The notes: generated from the letters alone by a model not told the origin. A stretch of DNA of 64,000 bases from Rhexocercosporidium sp. MPI-PUGE-AT-0058 (GCA_020746875.1 JAGTJL010000011.1:2232001-2296000); one strand, 5' to 3'; counted from the first letter of the stretch, positions 1 to 9,756 are shown. Program-made: numbers and translations.

Positions 1-513
1 AGAGGAATAGAAGAAGAGGTAGAGGATATATTTGCGTTTTTAGCGGGGGACTGGCTTATAATAGAAGGAGGTTAAGTCTTTAACTTAACTTTAACTCGTC
101 GGGTAAGAGGGAGAGGTTCGGAAAATAGAGATTAATTAGTTCTTTAAGTTTGTACTTAGTATAAGCTTTCTTTATATTAAGTTGATTTCGTAGTAACTGA
201 TCCCAAAGGTATTCGTAAGGTAAGATATTTATTATCTTCTTAAACGGGTTAGTAAACAGTTATAAATAATATGACGCTTGCTTTATAAAAGACGGTAATT
301 ACGTGTAACTAGCAACTCATATTTTATGGCGGGAATATGAAGATATTAAATATCTCTTAGAATTTATAATTATAAAGGAAAGAAAATATAAAAAGAAGTA
401 GGTTATATATAAAAGTAAGCTCCGCAGAGGCTCGATTAATCTCGGCATCTTCTCAGTTAGGAAGTGAATAGCCGAGACTGGAAATGAGGCTCTAGAAGCT
501 CTAAACCGTCACT
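1..513 (-). mobile_element. Right end of a RIP-degraded Ty3/gypsy-type LTR element, cut by the window edge
   Basis: This stretch closely matches 29283-29886, the right-hand end of the large gypsy element further along. Bases 1-269 correspond to its internal 5' region and 270-513 to its 244-bp LTR. The LTR opens as a RIP-altered TGTGACG and closes CCGTCAC. The rest of the element lies outside the window, so its target duplication cannot be checked. Strand is inferred from the matching element, whose pol reads on the minus strand. This copy keeps more G and C than the other two LTR copies. Confidence 0.75.
270..513 (-). repeat. 244-bp LTR, family shared with 9957-10200 and 29643-29886
   Basis: Three copies of identical length and the same orientation occur in the window. 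The shared core includes AGCTCCGCAGAGGCTCG and GTGAATAGCCGAGACTGG. The visible differences are mostly C/T and G/A transitions. Confidence 0.8.
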
Positions 514-840
514 GCTTTAAAACTTTAAGTACTTAAAGGAAAATGTGTCTAAATAAAGATAGGTAAGTGTTAGGTGACTTATACCTTACCTTTAAAAGCA
601 AATAATTATCTTGCTTAGTATTCTTAAATATTATCTTTTACTTTATTATTCTTTTTTATAATACTCCTGGAAAGGCTTTACGCGTCTTTTTATACTTTTT
701 AATATTTATTATATCGTTTCTGCCGCTTAAACTTGCCATTTTAAATATTATATCCGAGTAAACTTTAGTTTTAATAAAATTAAATAATTCTTTTAAAATA
801 AATCGGTTTATAATTTTTATTTTAAATAAATTCTCTACTC
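514..840. other. AT-rich stretch without recognisable gene
   Basis: AT-rich sequence between the LTR end and the first recognisable residues of the NACHT-WD40 fragment. It may be a more heavily mutated upstream part of that gene, but I cannot read a domain in it. Confidence 0.4.
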
Positions 841-1597
841 TTTTCCTTACGGTATAAAAACTGATTTACGCACTATCTTTTCGTCCATTAGTCTGCGAAG
901 GATTTTTTAATCGAAAAAGCGTCTAATGACATCTTTCCTTTTAGATTGGAATATATACACCAATATATCTTTTACCAATCGTTACAAGTCATCTCCGAGA
1001 CTCTACGACAAAACATTTATAAGCTGGATCATCCTAGTTCCTTTATTAATGACATTAAGCCGCCGAATCTAGATCCACTTATAGCTGTGCAATACTCTTA
1101 TATTTATTAGGTTGAGCATTTCCTCTTGACCCTAGACCAAATTTCGGATTCCAAGAATAGATTATTAGATAATAGAGCCATTCTTACTTTCTTTCAATAG
1201 CATTTCCTCCATTAGCTTGAAGCATTAAGTCTGATCGGGAGATTGTCTGAAAGCATTAGCATAGTCGACGACTTGCTACAGGTAGCAAACGTAGGTTGCT
1301 TAAGAATATCAAGTACGTGTATTTACTAATATACTCTATTAGCTCAAGATAAGCACTAAACTTTCAACATTCCTTCATGATGTTTTATTCGTCGTTACTA
1401 TTTAGTAATTAGCTCCTCACCTCTCCAACTCTACTCTTCTGCATTAATTTTTACTCCAATAGCAAGCGTTATTCAAAATACATTCTAGAAATATATACCG
1501 AATTGGATATTACAGCAACCGAAAGCAGAGGCTAATTAGAATGCCGTCCAGCAGACACTCGAGGGCCACAGCGGTTAGGTCAATTCAATAGCCTACG
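841..1597 (+). pseudogene. NACHT-WD40 (NLR-like) gene fragment, end of NACHT region to first WD40 repeat
   Basis: One frame (codons starting at 841, 973, 1561) reads through about 250 codons with only substitutions to stop, no frameshift. It shows the pattern after the NACHT domain of fungal NLR-like NTPases: a degraded F-V-H-(stop)-S-A-K-D-F-L, then QSLQVISETLRQNIYKLD, then the linker KYIPNWILQQPKAEAN, then L-E-G-H-S-G-(stop)-V-N-S-I-A, the start of a first WD40 repeat. TAG replaces conserved Trp at 1108, 1213, 1537 and 1576, and probably Gln at 1198. These are the changes expected of RIP (TpG to TpA, CpA to TpA). The frame stops matching at about 1597, where a minus-strand 2EXR fragment begins. 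In the family the NACHT module is an oligomerising NTPase switch used in self/non-self recognition. This piece cannot be functional. Confidence 0.75.
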
Positions 1598-2199
1598 TCC
1601 ACCCACAAGATGTCACCCTCAACGTTGCGGCAGATAGCTTGCTCTAGCGAACATTTCCAGCTGAGACGCTCTTGAACATCCAGAGCCTGTCGTCGAGCTT
1701 CTTGCGAGACAGCACTCAGAAAGCAACGAGATCCGCTGGGTCTCATTGCTTCCTCCGACGGATATCTAGAATGTAGAAGCTCTTGAGGGCTATAGCCGAT
1801 AGATATGACTTGAGGGATCAACAAAACTTTGCGCCATATCATGCGACGCAGCTCTAGAGGAAGCTTGGGGAAGAGTGTGAAGACTACAGCCGGGGTTGTT
1901 GAAGATTTGATGGGCTCGGAAGATGCATTGACACTAGCGATTGTTGTTTTCGGTGCTGAGTGGTCTGTCTGCGAGGTGATGAGACCGGGGATGGATGCAA
2001 CTGGCTCAGTTAGAAGTTGTACTGACGGAGGGGCGGAGCCCTGACCTTTTTGTAAAAGGGAAATTGTCCGAGCAATGGAAGTAAATTGCTCAGTGATGAC
2101 GCTCCCTATAGGATCCGTGTTATCGGGAAGGGGGCGAGCAATCAGACTTGATGCCTTCTGCGCAAGATCCTGTTCATCTGCCCTCCACCACCTTGACGG
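1585..2199 (-). pseudogene. 2EXR-domain protein gene fragment
   Basis: The minus-strand frame is open from 2199 to the stop at 1585 (about 204 codons) but has no ATG before residue 120. The frame around 1874-1836 reads FPKLPLELRRMIW, followed by RKVLLIPQVISI, the recognisable 2EXR pattern (F..LP.ELR..IW) of a large uncharacterised fungal family. A Ser/Thr-rich stretch precedes it. Family members usually continue well past 200 residues. This one ends about 85 residues after the motif, exactly where the plus-strand WD40 fragment stops being readable, so the 3' part is lost. At the 5' side the frame runs into the GPI-protein fragment. I read it as a gene piece truncated at both ends. A short functional gene starting at the ATG at 1842 is possible but would begin inside the motif. 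Confidence 0.6.
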
Positions 2200-2482
2200 T
2201 CAGCGGTACTAGCTGCCCTGTTACCAGCCCCGGAACTGTCACAATCCCAATCATCACTACCACTGCAGTTCCCGTCACCAGCAGCTACCCCACCACCGCA
2301 TTTGTTGTGGTTTCACCCGTCCTACCTACCCAGCTTCCTACCCCATCTCCATCGGCACCGGCGTCACCTACAAGCCAACTTCCACCACTGCTCCTCCTCT
2401 TCAGGTCACCAATGCGGCCAAGAAGATTGAGCAAGGTGCCGGTGCTCTCGCAGTTGCTGGTCTTGTCGCCATGCTCTTGTGA
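2166..2482 (+). pseudogene. 3' part of a GPI-anchored Ser/Thr-rich cell-wall protein gene, frameshifted
   Basis: The 5' part reads STTLTVSGTSCPVTSPG and a long Ser/Thr/Pro/Val-rich stretch in the frame starting at 2148. The 3' part reads STTAPPLQVTNAAKKIEQG and then GALAVAGLVAMLL before TGA at 2480-2482, in a different frame. The ending (small residue near N-A-A, short spacer, hydrophobic tail) is a typical fungal GPI-attachment signal. The frame changes at about 2310-2340 and no plausible intron explains it, so a frameshift is likely. The N-terminal secretion signal is missing: sequence left of 2165 belongs to the opposite-strand 2EXR fragment. The family builds or decorates the cell wall. 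The specific protein is not recognised. Confidence 0.55.
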
Positions 2483-3056
2483 GCGCATCTTTCCCTTGCT
2501 CAACTTATGATCACCATGACTTGATGAATAGTTGGTAATGGACGGATAGAAGCGGATGGGATATGGGACACGGTCATTCATTGCTCGCATCACTTGCTTG
2601 GAAGATTAGAAATATCAGGACATTTTGGAGTTCGATTTCATTACGATTCGCTCATAATTGCCCGCATCATAGATTCACCTTTCGAACATGACATTCGGAC
2701 AACGAAGGCGCGTTGCGGAGGGCATATATGCTACGAAGATCACACAATAGAAAGGTAATATTTGCATCAATTCTCCCTTTTACTTCCGTTTGCCCGTGAT
2801 ATATTGTATCACATGCGGTGATTATTGCATCAATCAACGTGCAGATACCCTTATCCTCGCTCGTATTCGCTTCCTTGGCCGTCCTGTACCGCTGCAGGAT
2901 TATTACCGCTGCATACTTTACTCGCGATAGATGTCGGTAACAATCGTTGGAGTCCTTGCTGCACTCAAATATTTAGACCTGGGAAAGAAGAAATCGATCC
3001 ATCCATTTGATCGAAACATTATTGAGCACATTATATCTCGGGAAAATCGCTCTTGC
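2483..3056. other. Intergenic, GC-balanced
   Basis: I see only short unrelated reading frames here. It presumably contains the 3' untranslated region of the minus-strand Asp-box gene that ends at 3057. Confidence 0.5.
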
Positions 3057-5852
3057 CTATTTCTCCTCGACCCTCAACCTGTCGATCACAAAATTTAAGG
3101 CCTCTTCCATCATCGCCTTTCCATCTTTACCTCCCTTTTTTGCTGCGAGCGCCGCGGCTAAGAGTCCCCCCATAAGCTCCTGTTCAAGGCCTGCACTTTG
3201 ATGGCACGTTTCCAAAATCTCGAGAACTCGACCAAAGTTGCACTTCTTGCGGTTCGTGGCATCCTCGAAACTGGAAATATGCCCCTTTTCGATATCCGCC
3301 ACCAAGCTATCTCGTTTACTTGTGAGCAGCTCTTTAGCCCCAAGCCCCACGACCTCCAAAGCATCCGCTCTTCTCACATTTGCTCGATTTGTAGGCAAGT
3401 TCCTTGTCAAGACAGAGGCAACAACTCCGCCCATCAGGACCTCGATTGGATTCCACGGCGGAACCGGGCCACCACTCCCCAAGCCCCCACCGTCTTGGAT
3501 GATGCCAAATATGATGTGGATGACCTGTACCGGAATTCTAGGGAAGGTAGGTATAGGAGTGCTGCCAGCGTCAAGTTTCGCACGCCAGAGAGACCGTCCC
3601 CAGGTGCTCACATAGAGATATTTCGCTCCGTCTTGTTGTGTCACCAAGCGCAAGTCATTGCAGTTAGGCGTCACTGGAAGCCCTGCTGAGTCGTTTGTCC
3701 ATGTGGCGCCATTGTCTATGGTGGAGAACACACTCGTGCCTGTTGTTCCGTAGAGTGTTGGAGGCTCCTGTGTCCAGTCTGCTTGGATGCTCCAGAAGTT
3801 CGAAAGCGCATTTGTTGGCACAATATCCCACGCAGTCCCAGCAAAGCGAAGAGGTCCCAACGACGAATGAAGAGCCAGCATAGAGTTGTTGCGATGGATC
3901 AGGAGTTGAACGATTGGTCCTTTGTTCAGTCTAGCTGCGGTTGTGAGAGAAGTTGAGAGTGCCATCGACGACAGGTTACCACTTGCGGTATCGCAGAACG
4001 AGATGTATCCATCTCTGGTGCCGTATATTATCAGATTTCCGTCAAGACTAGTAACGCTGGCAATATCGGTCCCAACATCAGCGATGAGCGTCCAGTGCAT
4101 CCCATTCCCGTTGTCGTCGGCAAAAAGACCCCACAGCTTTTGCGCAATGGGTCCTGCTTGACCAGCTCCCACAGCCCACATCAGCTCTCTATTACGACGA
4201 TAACTTGGGCTCTGGACCACTTCCATAATTGGGTAGCCGAGTCCTCGTTCGCCTAAAGGTAGGTTGTCCACGGGGATGATATCCCCGATACCACTAGGAA
4301 AAGCTCTTCCATTCCATCTGGCGACCCTGACAACGTTTCCCACCTCTATTCTTGAATTCAAATCGATGAGCGTGTTGTTATACCTCAACACTTGGTTCGT
4401 GGGCAAAAGGCGATTGATGCCCCCATCTCCAGCATCCAGCTGAAACCAGGACTGATCACGAGGAGCAACCGCAGAATCGGCGACGCAATAGAGGTTCCCA
4501 TTATCCTGAAGTCCAGCCACATATAAGCCTGACACTGTTTCGCTTGCATCTCCATCGAGGTTGTACATCTGTAGGTTGGCGAGCTGGATGTTATATTCAG
4601 ACTTAATCGTCCCATTTCCGGCCATCAAAGCAAGCCCACCATCACTCCCAACAAAGAAGGCATTCGCGTCATACTCGCGGCCTGGAAAATAGATGCAATG
4701 CAAATCAACATGGTGGTTGGCCAGCTGGGTCCAAGTCGCAGCACCGTCTTTGGAAATCCAAGGTCCATTTGAAGAGCCTACTGCGACGACTTTCGAGTTG
4801 AGAGGATTGACGTCCAGACAATTGACCCGCCACTGATCGTGCCCATCATCCTCTGAAGGCACGGTCATCTTCCGCCAAGTTTGCCCACCGTCTAGGGAAG
4901 CCAGAATGGCCATGATACCATCCCGATTCGGTGGTTTAGGTGGAATCATACCACCTACCAAAGCGTAAGCAATGCGTCGATCTGAGGAGCATGAAGCAAT
5001 TAAAGTCCGTAACATGGCGGTGATGTCTATTCCGATTATCGTGGCCGCGGTAAAGGACAGTCTTGTACGCCCTGTGTCCCATTGCCCGGTGAAGATGCCG
5101 TAGTGATTCGTGCCTCCTACAGGTCCTCCACCCGATGCAGCTGCAATCACGGATGTCCCTGGGCCAAGGGCAATGCTACTGTAAGCACCAGTAGTCAATC
5201 CGGAGGCAGCGATCCAAGAATAGCTTGTGACCGAATCAACATTGCTTGGTATTACCGACCAGAATATGCCCAATCCGCAGGCGGCAATAAGGACTCTTGG
5301 GTTTTTCTGTACGACCAGCTTGATAACACCACCGACATAGAAAGGAAACACGATTTTTGTCGTCCCAACATGCTTCAATCCACCAAGAATCACTTGGAAA
5401 GTGAGAACGTAGATAGTGCCAGCGCTTTCACCAGCTGCAAATATCACGGTCTTGTTATCGGGCCCAAACGCAAGGGTGCTCATTTGTGTATCAAGCCAGT
5501 CATTACTCAGACATTCTGCGGGATATGTGTCTGGGAAACGAGCTCCCGGGTAATGATTGATTAGCCAGACACCACCGCTGTCTGTCGCGACAATAGTAGC
5601 TTCCCCATTGGAGAGTACATCTCGCACATTTCCAGCTACCCAGGTGTTTGAATTCGCGTCGAGTTGGATTCCAAAGGGATTCGCAAGGGACCATTGGAGT
5701 GGGGACATGACGTTCCTATTAATCGAGTTGGTGAGGTGGCTACAAAGCTGCTTCGCGCGACAGGATGTGCTCAGTATATAGTTGCTCTTGCTCTGTTGCT
5801 CACGCAGCACTCCGCATCCTTTTTGCAAGTCTATAGAGTGGACGCAAGGCAT
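3057..5852 (-). CDS. Asp-box (BNR-type) beta-propeller protein, intronless
   Basis: A single 931-codon frame with no intron. A second in-frame ATG at 5708 (residue 49, MSPLQWSLANPFG) is the likelier start, because the first 48 residues look non-coding and give no signal peptide. Residues about 50-760 form a propeller-like repeat array with Asp-boxes: SLDGGQTW (319-326), SKDGAATW (367-374) and STIDNGATW (710-718), plus GSDGG near 403. It closes with the blade YVSTWGRSLWRA (747-758). This is the fold of sialidase/GH74/sortilin-like and Ycf48-like proteins. No catalytic residues can be assigned, so the activity is unknown. Residues 760-931 are a non-propeller tail with a Gly/Pro-rich linker and a helical Ala/Lys-rich end. 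It is the only intact gene in this island, between 2EXR/GPI fragments and an NLR remnant. Lack of introns over 2.8 kb is unusual beside its neighbours. Confidence 0.85.
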   Translation of the reverse strand: MPCVHSIDLQKGCGVLREQQSKSNYILSTSCRAKQLCSHLTNSINRNVMSPLQWSLANPFGIQLDANSNTWVAGNVRDVLSNGEATIVATDSGGVWLINHYPGARFPDTYPAECLSNDWLDTQMSTLAFGPDNKTVIFAAGESAGTIYVLTFQVILGGLKHVGTTKIVFPFYVGGVIKLVVQKNPRVLIAACGLGIFWSVIPSNVDSVTSYSWIAASGLTTGAYSSIALGPGTSVIAAASGGGPVGGTNHYGIFTGQWDTGRTRLSFTAATIIGIDITAMLRTLIASCSSDRRIAYALVGGMIPPKPPNRDGIMAILASLDGGQTWRKMTVPSEDDGHDQWRVNCLDVNPLNSKVVAVGSSNGPWISKDGAATWTQLANHHVDLHCIYFPGREYDANAFFVGSDGGLALMAGNGTIKSEYNIQLANLQMYNLDGDASETVSGLYVAGLQDNGNLYCVADSAVAPRDQSWFQLDAGDGGINRLLPTNQVLRYNNTLIDLNSRIEVGNVVRVARWNGRAFPSGIGDIIPVDNLPLGERGLGYPIMEVVQSPSYRRNRELMWAVGAGQAGPIAQKLWGLFADDNGNGMHWTLIADVGTDIASVTSLDGNLIIYGTRDGYISFCDTASGNLSSMALSTSLTTAARLNKGPIVQLLIHRNNSMLALHSSLGPLRFAGTAWDIVPTNALSNFWSIQADWTQEPPTLYGTTGTSVFSTIDNGATWTNDSAGLPVTPNCNDLRLVTQQDGAKYLYVSTWGRSLWRAKLDAGSTPIPTFPRIPVQVIHIIFGIIQDGGGLGSGGPVPPWNPIEVLMGGVVASVLTRNLPTNRANVRRADALEVVGLGAKELLTSKRDSLVADIEKGHISSFEDATNRKKCNFGRVLEILETCHQSAGLEQELMGGLLAAALAAKKGGKDGKAMMEEALNFVIDRLRVEEK

Positions 5853-6632
5853 CGGAGCTGAAAGCGTTGACTAAGTCACGCCAGAATCGTGGAGTTGTGG
5901 CTTGAACTCAGTCACACAACATGTCTCACAATTCAACGCACTCATTCCGGCAACGCTTCCCTACTCCATCCAGGTTCACTTACCCGCTACACCAAAGTTC
6001 CTCGGTCAGCCATTGATTCAGTGAAGAGATACCTCCTCTTTCCAGGTATACTTACCATTTCTAGCTAACGAAACCTCTGTGGTTTTTGTTAGGGCTTGCA
6101 ACTAGAGGTAAGGCTATCAATAGTTGTTAGTCCGCGTGTAAAGGGAAGCACAGTTCCAACCAGACGCTGACCTGATGAGAATAAAGGCAGTTGCTCTATT
6201 CTGGGTGTTTCGCCAGTCAACATTGATGTTGATCTGAGAATGTGGGATCGTTACGTGAGATGCGATAGAAAGGAATGCTGATTTGGGTACATTGTTCAGG
6301 TGGGGCAGCAATGCGTTGCGACAAGGGCAGTGTGCAACAGACCCACATAGGCAGACCGCACAGATCGTTCTGCAGCGACAGAGCAGCCTGATTGGATCCA
6401 TCTAATCGTGGGCTAACGAACCCACTAATTTTTCGGTTACGCCAATTAGTAGATTCTCTTTAAGCAGACTATTAAGATGGGTGCTGAATGTGTCCGCAAG
6501 TACGTTCATCCACTCTGATTGACCTCCTCTAAGTCGGGACTGGTCTAAGTCAGGATATCCCAGAACTTTTGGCCTTTCGGAATAACATGACATTTGCTTA
6601 GTTAGATTGACTGTTCATTATTCGAGACGAAG
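5853..6632. other. Intergenic, no confident gene
   Basis: Presumed promoter side of the Asp-box gene. A minus-strand frame at 6117-6593 is open apart from one TAG at 6402-6404, but I cannot match it to a family. The plus strand shows no WD40 repeats that would lead into the NLR fragment starting near 6633. Confidence 0.4.
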
Positions 6633-7050
6633 ATGATTGTGACCTCGGGAAAGCAACGATTGTCGTTCGTTGATGATTTGTACACTGTATTCCCTGAGCT
6701 AAGGCGAATCTCGACATCCAATGCCAACAGCCATTCTGAAATGGCGCCCAACCACATGCAGTCGAGCCCACCCGCAATCGTAACATTTCCCAACGTACGC
6801 GTCAAGACGCTTGGCATTAGCTGGACAGTCAATAATATAGCGTTCAATACTACCGGTTCATACCTTCGAACTGATAGAGGCACTATCTCATGGAATATAT
6901 CGTCCGATTCAAATACAGCGCTAGCTGTAACAGCCTGAATATCACGGCTATGGCTTAGGTGCTGACAGGGCGTAGATCACGTGTAATGGGCCAGAACATA
7001 CTTTGGTTACCGTTTAGGGGCATTATTGAGGTGCGTGGTAGAGAGAGATA
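6633..7050 (+). pseudogene. C-terminal end of a NACHT-WD40 (NLR-like) gene, broken
   Basis: The frame from 6633 reads NNIAFNTTGSYLRTDRGTIS near 6828-6890. This is the closing pattern of fungal NACHT-WD40 proteins (last blade, then a T-x-x-G strand). That frame ends at TGA 6936-6938. The frame one base over continues from 6934 as P-E-Y-H-G-Y-G-L-G-A-D-R-A, then a TAG where the family has Trp, then I-T-C-N-G, and ends soon after. So there is at least one frameshift and one Trp-to-TAG change, the latter as RIP would give. It lies on the same strand as the fragment at 841-1597, about 5 kb downstream of it. No other WD40 repeats are visible between them. Confidence 0.6.
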
Positions 7051-7322
7051 AGGTGTGGAATTAGCCGAGAACTGGTTAGCAGACCCCCAAAAACAGCAGC
7101 CTGCTAATCGTTTCATTATATAAGTGAGTAAACTTTACTTTAATTTTATTTCTAAAACTTGCGATTTATATACTGTGAATACAATAATTAACATCTTATT
7201 TACTTAATTATTATAACTTAACTATATATTTAGATCTTATTTATTTAATTATATATAGTTTAAATACGTATTTATATTCTTATTTATTATTAATATTAAT
7301 TACTTAGCAAACTGCTTATATC
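7051..7322. other. Transition from gene island to AT-rich block
   Basis: Base composition drops abruptly to A+T at about 7110. Nothing identifiable apart from the 5-bp target duplication ATATC at 7318-7322 that belongs to the adjacent solo LTR. Confidence 0.5.
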
Positions 7323-7593
7323 TGTTACGGCTTGCAAGAGGTTAATACGGCGAGTTAACTCTAGCTTTGTATTTGAGCCTAATGCTACGCTCAGAATCGA
7401 GAAAAAAAGACAAGGGGAAAAAGGAGAGTTTTCTATAAAAGAGAGCTCGAGTATATATACACGGGGGCCTTCCTAATAGAGCCTAGCGTAGTCGAATGCC
7501 ATTTATAACAACGCGTCGCATGCTTGCCAAACAGTCTTCCTAATTAGGCTTAGCGCCGTCGCATAGCCAGCGATGCCATCGGAGGTCGTAACA
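7323..7593. mobile_element. Solo LTR (271 bp), same family as the gypsy element at 51734-58213
   Basis: Begins TGTTACGGCTTGCAAGAGG and ends GTCGTAACA, so TGTTAC/GTAACA inverted ends are intact. It is flanked by the 5-bp direct repeat ATATC (7318-7322 and 7594-7598). It aligns along its length with the LTRs at 51734-51990 and 57957-58213 but keeps C and G where those carry T and A. It is therefore probably a younger or less RIP-affected insertion, reduced to one LTR by recombination. Confidence 0.85.
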
Positions 7594-8852
7594 ATATCGA
7601 TAAGCAGAATTCTCGTGTATTATATTTTTAAAGCACGTATTAATATTTTTATTTATTGTAATATCTTAAGTGTATTAATTTACTGCTTAGCGCTATACTT
7701 TTATTAAAAACTAATATATATACTCGAAGAGCTTATATTATATCTCTCGACTGCTTATGCGCCTTTAAATAATAAAGCTTATTTATATAACAGAGTTTTA
7801 TTATAAGAGTATATCGCGCCTTAGCGTAGTTTACTAGTTATATACATGCTCTCGTAAGCACTCACGTATATATATACTGGGCTTATAATTCTCTCTTATA
7901 AAAGATAACGCTTACTTTAATATATCTTTTAAACTCTTGCTTTTTACGTTAATCGTAGAGCTCTTAAACCACTAAAAGCCTACTCTGTTTCTGTCCGATA
8001 GAAGAATTAACATAATTATATAACGAACTATTAATAGATATTTTATTTATCGTATAACGATCAGCTATTTATTATAATAAAACGTAATATAAGATTAACG
8101 CTAAAAGAAAAAGATAAGATTTACGTATTTAAAAAGAATATCGCAATTAAACGATTAAGTAATGAATTAAATTATAAGAAGCTAAGATTAATCAAATTTA
8201 CGAAAGTTAAAAACTTAGTTAATTATTAGCTAATACTTTTAAAACATTATAAATATCTACCACTTAAGAATTAAAATTTAATCTTTATTATTCGAATTAA
8301 ATTTAACGATTTTATCGCTTAAATCCAAACCTACCTAAAAGAATAAAGAACTTAAATCTATGAGCACATCGTTTGCGATTAAATTTAAAAAAGCGTTTAA
8401 TTTAAATATAAGAAATTAATTGTTAAAGTAATTTGTTAAAAATTTAGGAAGAAAAAATAAAAGGCGCCGTATAAGCACGGTCTTATTATTAAAAAAATAA
8501 TGAATAAAGCTTACAGGTATTTTACAATACTTAAATATATTATAAGTATACTTCGCACGAATATATTCCGAGTATCGTTTAGATTTAGAAAGATTAAGGA
8601 AGTAAATACGGAATAAGCTGCTGTAAAAAGAATAAAATTGCACGAAACAAGTAGAACTTTCGATGCGTAGCGCTAGCGCAATAACACGGACCGTGATAAT
8701 CGCTTAAATAAGATATTCTAAAATCTACTCTTCGTAGCCGTAATATAACGACGTTATCTTATAAGAAGGCCACTGATTACTTACAAAAGCTACCTACTCT
8801 AATAAAGAATCGATTAATTAATTAGGTTTTAACTTAAGAATCTCTTAATTAT
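7594..8852 (+). mobile_element. Ty3/gypsy remnant: C-terminal part of integrase
   Basis: AT-rich sequence. The frame through 8110-8300 reads KNIAIKRLSNELNYKKL and then PFK-like and L-L-K-H-Y-K-Y-L-P residues. This matches the end of Ty3/gypsy integrases (K-R-P-S-x-K-L-D-x-x-K-L-G-P-F then P-K-x-x-K-I-H-P-x-F-H-I-S). Stops are TAG/TAA of RIP type. The rest of pol is not readable. The element reads plus, opposite to the other gypsy elements in the window. The repeat at 8853-9443 could be its 3' LTR. Confidence 0.55.
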
Positions 8853-9443
8853 TGTGGAGGGGAAAACACTAAGCATATAACAAGAGGGTAGCAAAGCAAG
8901 TGCCGGAGGGTAAACGTAGGAAATACTTATTTAACGAGTACTAGAGATATTATATATTTCAGGAGTGTAATTTATTAAGGAAGGGGAGAGGTATAGTTTA
9001 AATAAGAAGGAAAAGTTATAATAATAAAATCGTTATTATTCTTTAAAGATATTACCTTAGAGGCTATCTTAAATATAGCAAGAGGCAGTTTATGTTAGAT
9101 TTCACTTCGGTAACTCGTGCCGATTCTACCCTAGAATAGCCGAAGGAGTTTCCACTGCTTACGCGGCCCGGAAATTACCTTTGTATTCCGGGAAATTACG
9201 CTTGTATTCAATTACGTAGCTTGTATAAGTTACGTAATTAATTACGTAGTCGTAAAAGCTTCTAGAGAAGCTATTATTTTATATATAACTACCGAAGAGC
9301 TCTTCTAGCTCTTTAAGCAAGCAAGCAATTCTCTCTCTTTAATCACGTGTCCTTACCTACTGCGCTTCCTCACTCTGATTGGCTCGCCTATTCTCACAGT
9401 TTAATCACGTGACAAATAGACTTCTGAGGTCAACCCCACCACA
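8853..9443. repeat. LTR-like repeat TGTGGAGGGG...CCCCACCACA, longer copy
   Basis: Both ends match 60903-61183: an opening GGGGAAAACACTAAG with the following 230 bp, and a closing GAGGTCAACCCCACCACA. The termini are imperfect inverted repeats with TG...CA ends. TTAT flanks both sides (8849-8852 and 9444-9447), a possible 4-bp target duplication. This copy has about 310 bp (roughly 9090-9400) that the other lacks, partly GC-balanced and with TTTAATCACGTG occurring twice. Confidence 0.55.
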
Positions 9444-9756
9444 TTATAGAATTACGTCTATATAAATATAGAATTACGTCTATGTAAATTAAGGTTTTTA
9501 AAAAGCGTCTTCTAGCTTTTTAAGAAGATTCTTTATTATTTAGAACGAATTATATTTCTAGGTTTTTAATACAAAATCTTATTTGAAAACGAAAAAGAAA
9601 ATATATATCGATTTTATATATATTAATAGCGCTTATTCCGATATTATTAAGCCTTAATTCTAAAAATTAAAGATTCTGGCTATTAAAGCTATTTCAGCGA
9701 CTTAATAATAGAATATAAACGAGACTAATATTATAAAAAGTTATAATTTAAATAAT
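9444..9756. other. AT-rich, no recognisable feature
   Basis: A 19-bp motif, TATAGAATTACGTCTATRTAA-like, occurs twice in tandem at about 9444-9490. Otherwise low-complexity AT-rich sequence with no readable domain. Confidence 0.4.

Noticed and set aside
2285..2593. Minus-strand ORF of 102 codons
   Set aside because: Gly/Asp/Val-rich antisense of the Ser/Thr/Pro-rich GPI-protein fragment.
6117..6593. Minus-strand frame of about 157 codons interrupted by one TAG at 6402
   Set aside because: No family pattern, signal or domain. Composition gives no periodicity I trust. It may be chance or the antisense of decayed sequence.
6602..6883. Minus-strand ORF of 93 codons opposite the NLR C-terminal fragment
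   Set aside because: The plus strand reads the recognisable WD40 end, so this is its antisense shadow.
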